Shown here in pieces: positions 17,881-20,518 of a DNA stretch of 20,518 bases; within the stretch, counting starts at the first letter, position 1, and each line of letters opens with the position of its first letter. The notes beneath the pieces are model-generated. The model was not told the DNA's origin. It was given only the letters and a program-made list of their open reading frames with translations, and made no database searches. A program made the position numbers and the translations under genes. Origin of the DNA: Hennigella sp045641165. GTDB lineage: Bacteria > Bacillota_I > Bacilli_A > Mycoplasmatales > Mycoplasmoidaceae. Location: assembly GCA_045641165.1 (NCBI GenBank), contig JAZUGL010000011.1, positions 1 to 20,518 of the forward strand. Reading direction: 5' to 3'.

Positions 17881-17906
17881 AAATAAAATAGGAACTATGT
17901 TCCTAT
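17881..17906 (-). terminator. Rho-independent terminator of tkt
   Basis: An 8-bp stem: ATAGGAAC (17888-17895 on the plus strand) with GTTCCTAT (17899-17906), loop of 3 nt. On the minus strand it is followed by TTTTATTT. The tkt stop TAG (17903-17905) lies inside the stem. Confidence 0.85.
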
Positions 17907-19858
17907 ATTTTTTGCTTTTGAATACGTTTTAGTATGTCTTCAGGAGTAAGTTCGAGTTTTTTAATTATGTCAGATGGTTTTCCTGAATAACCAAATTGAT
18001 CTATACCAATTGCTAAGTCAACATACTTATATCAAGGTGTTGTGCAACCAAACTCAATAGAAACTTTTTTAGAGCTGTCAAAAATCATATTTAGATATTT
18101 TTCATCTTGTAATTTTAATAGTTCAAAACTATTAATAGCAACAACACGAGTTACTTTTTTCATTTTTTTAGCAACTTCAATAGCTAAAGGAACTTCAGAA
18201 CCAGTGGCATAAATTGTTACTGAATGTCTCTTTTTTGGTCCATAAACTACATAAGCACCTTTTTTAGCTAAATCATATGGAACATTAATTTGATTAAACG
18301 CTGATCTTGAAGTAATTATTGATGTTGGCGTTGTTTTAGATTTGATTGCAAATTCAAAAGCAACAATTGTATCAATTGTTGAATATGGTCTAAAAACAAA
18401 ATGATTTGGAATTAATCTTAAAGTTCAAAGTTGTTCAATAGGCTGATGTGTTGGTCCATCTTCACCAACTAAAATTGAATCATGCGAATAAATGTTGATA
18501 CTTGGAATTCTACTAATAGCAGCAAGTCTGATTGCGGCTTTGTTGTAATCAGAGAAGCTCATAAATGTTGAGCCAATTGCTTTTGTTGTGCCAAAAGCAG
18601 AAATACCATTATTAATTGCTCCCATGGCAAATTCTCTAACACCACAATTAAGATTTTTTCCACCTCAATTTTTAGATGTAATAAAACTTGAATCCTTAGC
18701 AATAATTTTCGTTGAACTAGATAGGTCAGCTATAGAAACGATTAATCCTGGGTTGTGTTTTAATACGGTTTGCAATATTTGTCCAGAAATGTTTCTAGTT
18801 GCTTCTGAAGAAGCAAATTTAGATCTATCGAATCATTTGTAATCAAATTTTTCTTCTTGTTTTTGCACAAAATCAATAGCTAAATTGTAAGCTTCAATAT
18901 CTTCTTTTTCAAGTTCTTGTAAATTTAAATTAAACTTATTAACTTCTTTACCAACTCTTTTATTTACATAGTCTGGAATTTGTTTTAATTCTTCTGGAAT
19001 TGTAAATTCTGGATAATCATACTTTAGTGTTTTTCTTAAATTTGCCAATTGGGTTTCATTTAATGGTGATCCGTGAACTTTATTTGTCCCAGCAAGTTCA
19101 CAACCAAAACCAATTGTAGTTTTGCAAACAATTACTACTGGTTTTTTAATTGTCTTTGCTTTAGCAAAGGCTTTGGATAAATTTTTTAAATTATCAGATG
19201 TAAAAATTGTTTCTCAACCTAAAGCTTTGAAATATTTTTTAATATCAATTTCAGTAGTATCAGATACTTTTCCATCTAATTGGATACCATTGAAATCATA
19301 AATCATGATTAAGTTATCAAGTTTTAATCTACCAGCAATAGCAAATGCTTCATAGCTTATTCCCTCTTGAAAACATCCATCACCAAATAAACAATACACT
19401 TTATTGTTCATTAATCTTGTCTTTGCAGTATTAAGTAAATGAGCTGTTTTCTTACTTGCTATTGCTAAACCAACAGCCATAGCTATGCCTTGGCCTAAAG
19501 GCCCAGAAGAAACTTCAACACCATCAAGCAATGATGGTTCAGGATGTCCAGGAGTATTAGAATTAATTTGTCTAAAATTCTTTAAATCATCCATTGTTGG
19601 GTGATTAAAACCACATAAAAGCATAGTTGCATATAGTAATGAACTACCATGACCTGCAGATAAAACAAATCTATCTCTATTGTAGTAATTAGTAAATTTA
19701 GGACAAACATTCATTTGATTTACAAATAACTCATAAAGAATGTTTGCAGCACCTAAAGCTATACCGGGGTGTCCCGATTTAGCTTTAGTAATTGCTTCAG
19801 CTGATAAAACTCTTAAAGTATTGACTGCTAGTTGTTCGTCAAACATCTTCTTTTGCAT
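17903..19858 (-). CDS. tkt: Transketolase
   Basis: A protein of 651 aa, the thiamine diphosphate enzyme of the non-oxidative pentose phosphate pathway that moves two-carbon units between sugar phosphates. Motifs are AITKAKSGHPGIALGAANIL near the N-terminus, SAGHGSSLLYA, SGPLGQGIAMAVG, the ThDP/Mg motif GDGCFQEGISYEAFAIAGRL with DFNGIQLDG, GSPLNETQLANLRKTL, and in the second domain LVGEDGPTHQPIEQL and RPYSTIDT. UGA Trp codons are present. Start: ATG 19858 (MQKKMFDE) has AGGA 11 nt upstream; ATG 19846 (MFDEQL) is an alternative with a poorer site. It is monocistronic, with a terminator at the stop and divergent rpmB upstream. Confidence 0.96.
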
Positions 19859-19906
19859 AAGATACTTTATCCTAATTTCTAGACCTTTAGGGGTTAGATA
19901 TTTTGT

Positions 19907-19912
19907 ATTATA
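19907..19912 (-). promoter_or_regulatory. Likely -10 box of tkt
   Basis: TATAAT on the minus strand, 48 nt before ATG 19858. Its upstream edge merges into the palindrome at 19911-19931. No convincing -35 box. Confidence 0.5.
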
Positions 19913-19931
19913 TTTTATTATTAATAAAATA
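19911..19931. repeat. Perfect 21-bp palindrome at the tkt promoter
   Basis: TATTTTATTA, one central T, then TAATAAAATA: a 10-bp inverted repeat with a single central base, entirely A/T. It occupies the -10 to -35 interval of the tkt promoter, so it could be an operator, but AT-only palindromes are easier to get by chance in such a genome. Confidence 0.5.
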
Positions 19932-19934
19932 AAG

Positions 19935-19957
19935 AACTCTTTGCATAGCAAAGAGTT
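19935..19957. terminator. Strong hairpin between divergent tkt and rpmB
   Basis: AACTCTTTGC (19935-19944) pairs perfectly with GCAAAGAGTT (19948-19957) around ATA: 10 bp. It is followed by ATATTTTTA on the plus strand and by CTTTATTTTATT on the minus strand, so it looks like a bidirectional terminator, although no gene ends here. It lies upstream of the tkt -10 and about 85 nt before the rpmB -10. Confidence 0.6.
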
Positions 19958-19994
19958 ATATTTTTAATTAATACTTTAATTAACTTTTTCTTTA

Positions 19995-20010
19995 GGCGGG
20001 CGCGAACGTC
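19995..20010. other. GC-rich patch in the tkt-rpmB intergenic region
   Basis: A 16-bp stretch, GGCGGGCGCGAACGTC, with only three A/T bases, surrounded by about 85% A/T sequence. The rest of the 221-bp gap (19859-20079) holds the palindrome, hairpin and two -10 boxes described separately; no open reading frame or RNA family is recognised in it. Confidence 0.6.
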
Positions 20011-20040
20011 ATAAGAAAAAAAACATACTTTGTTATTGTT

Positions 20041-20049
20041 TGCTATAAT
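20041..20049 (+). promoter_or_regulatory. Extended -10 promoter of rpmB
   Basis: TGCTATAAT is a perfect extended -10 (TGnTATAAT), 30 nt before the rpmB ATG. No -35 of note at 17 nt, which an extended -10 can do without. Confidence 0.7.
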
Positions 20050-20079
20050 ATAAAAACATTTATAAAATAGGTGCAAACT

Positions 20080-20319
20080 ATGAGTAGAAAAGATTACTTT
20101 ACTGGTAAAAAAGCAATGAGTGGTAACAAAAAATCTCATGCTATGAACCACTCAAGAAGAGTTTGAAATGTTAACTTGCAAACAGTTAAAATAGTTTTGC
20201 CAAATGGGCAAGTTAAGAAAGTTAAAGTTTCAACAAAAACATTAAAAACTCTTAATAAGAGAAGTATTTGTGGTGCTAAAAAAGCATCTAAAAGAACTCA
20301 ACCAAAAGCCGCGAAATAA
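20080..20319 (+). CDS. rpmB: 50S ribosomal protein L28
   Basis: A 79-aa protein broken in standard translation by UGA at residue 29, which is the conserved Trp of the family (RRVWNVNLQTVKIVLPNGQ). The N-terminus MSRKDYFTGKKAMSGNKKSH matches the L28 pattern of target, GK and GN(K/R)xSH residues, and VKKVKVSTKTLKTL matches the C-terminal core. A short basic tail (KKASKRTQPKAAK) extends beyond the usual 62-78 aa. The ribosome-binding site AGGTG is 7 nt upstream. It is followed after 20 nt by tRNA-Ile with its own TATAAT. Confidence 0.96.
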
Positions 20320-20320
20320 A

Positions 20321-20326
20321 TATAAT
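20321..20326 (+). promoter_or_regulatory. Likely -10 box of the tRNA-Ile/tRNA-Ala unit
   Basis: TATAAT begins 1 nt after the rpmB stop and ends 13 nt before the tRNA-Ile 5' end, a suitable spacing for transcription start within a few nt of the mature tRNA. No clear -35 (it would lie in the rpmB coding region). Confidence 0.5.
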
Positions 20327-20339
20327 TATTACGTGCTAT

Positions 20340-20416
20340 GGGAGTATAGCTCAGTTGGTTAGAGCACACCCCTGATAAGGGTGAGGTCGATTGTTCGAGT
20401 CAATTTACTCCCACCA
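20340..20416 (+). tRNA. tRNA-Ile (GAU)
   Basis: A complete cloverleaf: acceptor GGGAGTA/TACTCCC, D loop AGTTGGTTA with G18G19, anticodon stem CACCC/GGGTG around CTGATAA (anticodon GAT at 20374-20376), T stem GATTG/CAATT with loop TTCGAGT, and encoded CCA. Confidence 0.97.
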
Positions 20417-20421
20417 TTAAT

Positions 20422-20498
20422 GGGGCCTTAGCTCAGCCTGATAGAGCACCTGATTTGCACTCAGGGGGTCGAGGGTTTGATTCCCTTAGGCTCCACCA
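20422..20498 (+). tRNA. tRNA-Ala (UGC) with altered elbow pair
   Basis: A complete cloverleaf: acceptor GGGGCCT/AGGCTCC (one G-U), anticodon stem CCTGA/TCAGG around TTTGCAC (anticodon TGC at 20456-20458), T stem GAGGG/CCCTT and encoded CCA. The D loop is AGCCTGATA, so the usual G19 is A (20441), and the T loop is TTTGATT, so the invariant C56 is T (20478). The two changes restore a Watson-Crick pair (A19-U56). It is the only alanine tRNA in the window. Confidence 0.96.
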
Positions 20499-20518
20499 TT
20501 AAATCAAAACTAGGTCAA

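Noticed and set aside
18588..18842. An 84-aa plus-strand ORF inside tkt, and similar plus-strand ORFs at 2941-3150, 8428-8661, 14261-14473 and 19740-19967.
   Set aside because: They are antisense shadows of well-supported genes, without ribosome-binding sites or recognisable domains.
19921..20151. A 76-aa minus-strand ORF opposite rpmB.
   Set aside because: It is antisense to L28 and runs through the hairpin region; low-complexity hydrophobic/basic content is typical of reverse-strand translation.
1..20518. CRISPR arrays, insertion sequences, prophage or restriction-modification genes.
   Set aside because: No regularly spaced repeats, transposase motifs, terminal repeats or phage structural genes were seen; the YqaJ-type nuclease is the only phage-like element.

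Overview
This window is a stretch of a Mollicutes (mycoplasma-type) chromosome. It is strongly AT-rich, and UGA must be read as tryptophan: with standard stops, DnaE, ThiI, NrnA, the RluA-family pseudouridine synthase, MiaA, HemW, DnaK, ValS, transketolase and ribosomal protein L28 all break at UGA exactly where tryptophan fits the family, and with code 4 each becomes one intact frame. Arginine is mostly AGA, and lipoproteins carry a lipobox Cys. The species cannot be named from sequence alone; a mycoplasma of the hominis-type assemblage is plausible but is an inference.

Layout. (1) 1-353, minus strand: a tRNA array, transcribed Cys-Arg-Pro-Met, with tRNA-Met cut by the window edge. (2) 400-7399, minus: a compact run in transcription order of YqaJ-type nuclease, thiI, nrnA/mgpA-like DHH phosphoesterase, a 65-aa unknown, dnaE and a stand-alone 5'-3' exonuclease. 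Genes touch or overlap, so it probably behaves as one operon for DNA replication/repair and nucleic-acid turnover plus tRNA thiolation. (3) 7436-9143, minus: two overlapping RNA-modification genes, an RluA-family pseudouridine synthase and a SpoU-type methyltransferase. (4) 9181-10077, plus: miaA, converging on a lipoprotein gene with the two stops interlocked in one CTAG. (5) 10074-12347: hemW flanked by two small unknown lipoprotein genes. (6) 12394-14244, plus: dnaK behind a CIRCE operator, ending in a strong hairpin. (7) 14266-17809, minus: a 33-aa lysine- and cysteine-rich microprotein, then valS, engB and a YneF-family membrane protein, the last three as an operon. (8) 17903-19858, minus: transketolase. 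(9) 20041-20498, plus: rpmB followed by tRNA-Ile(GAU) and tRNA-Ala(UGC).

Most of the window is core housekeeping: translation (tRNAs, L28, ValS, EngB, several tRNA/rRNA modifiers), DNA replication/repair, chaperone and the pentose phosphate pathway. The least explained parts are the two flanking lipoproteins, the CxCxCxC microprotein, the 65-aa protein, the YqaJ-type nuclease and the structured tkt-rpmB intergenic region. The most notable single details are an apparent compensated G19-C56 to A19-U56 change in tRNA-Ala, an ATGA junction whose UGA is now read through as Trp between the nuclease and thiI, a glycine-to-histidine change in the MiaA P-loop, and TAG stop codons buried in terminator stems at three genes.
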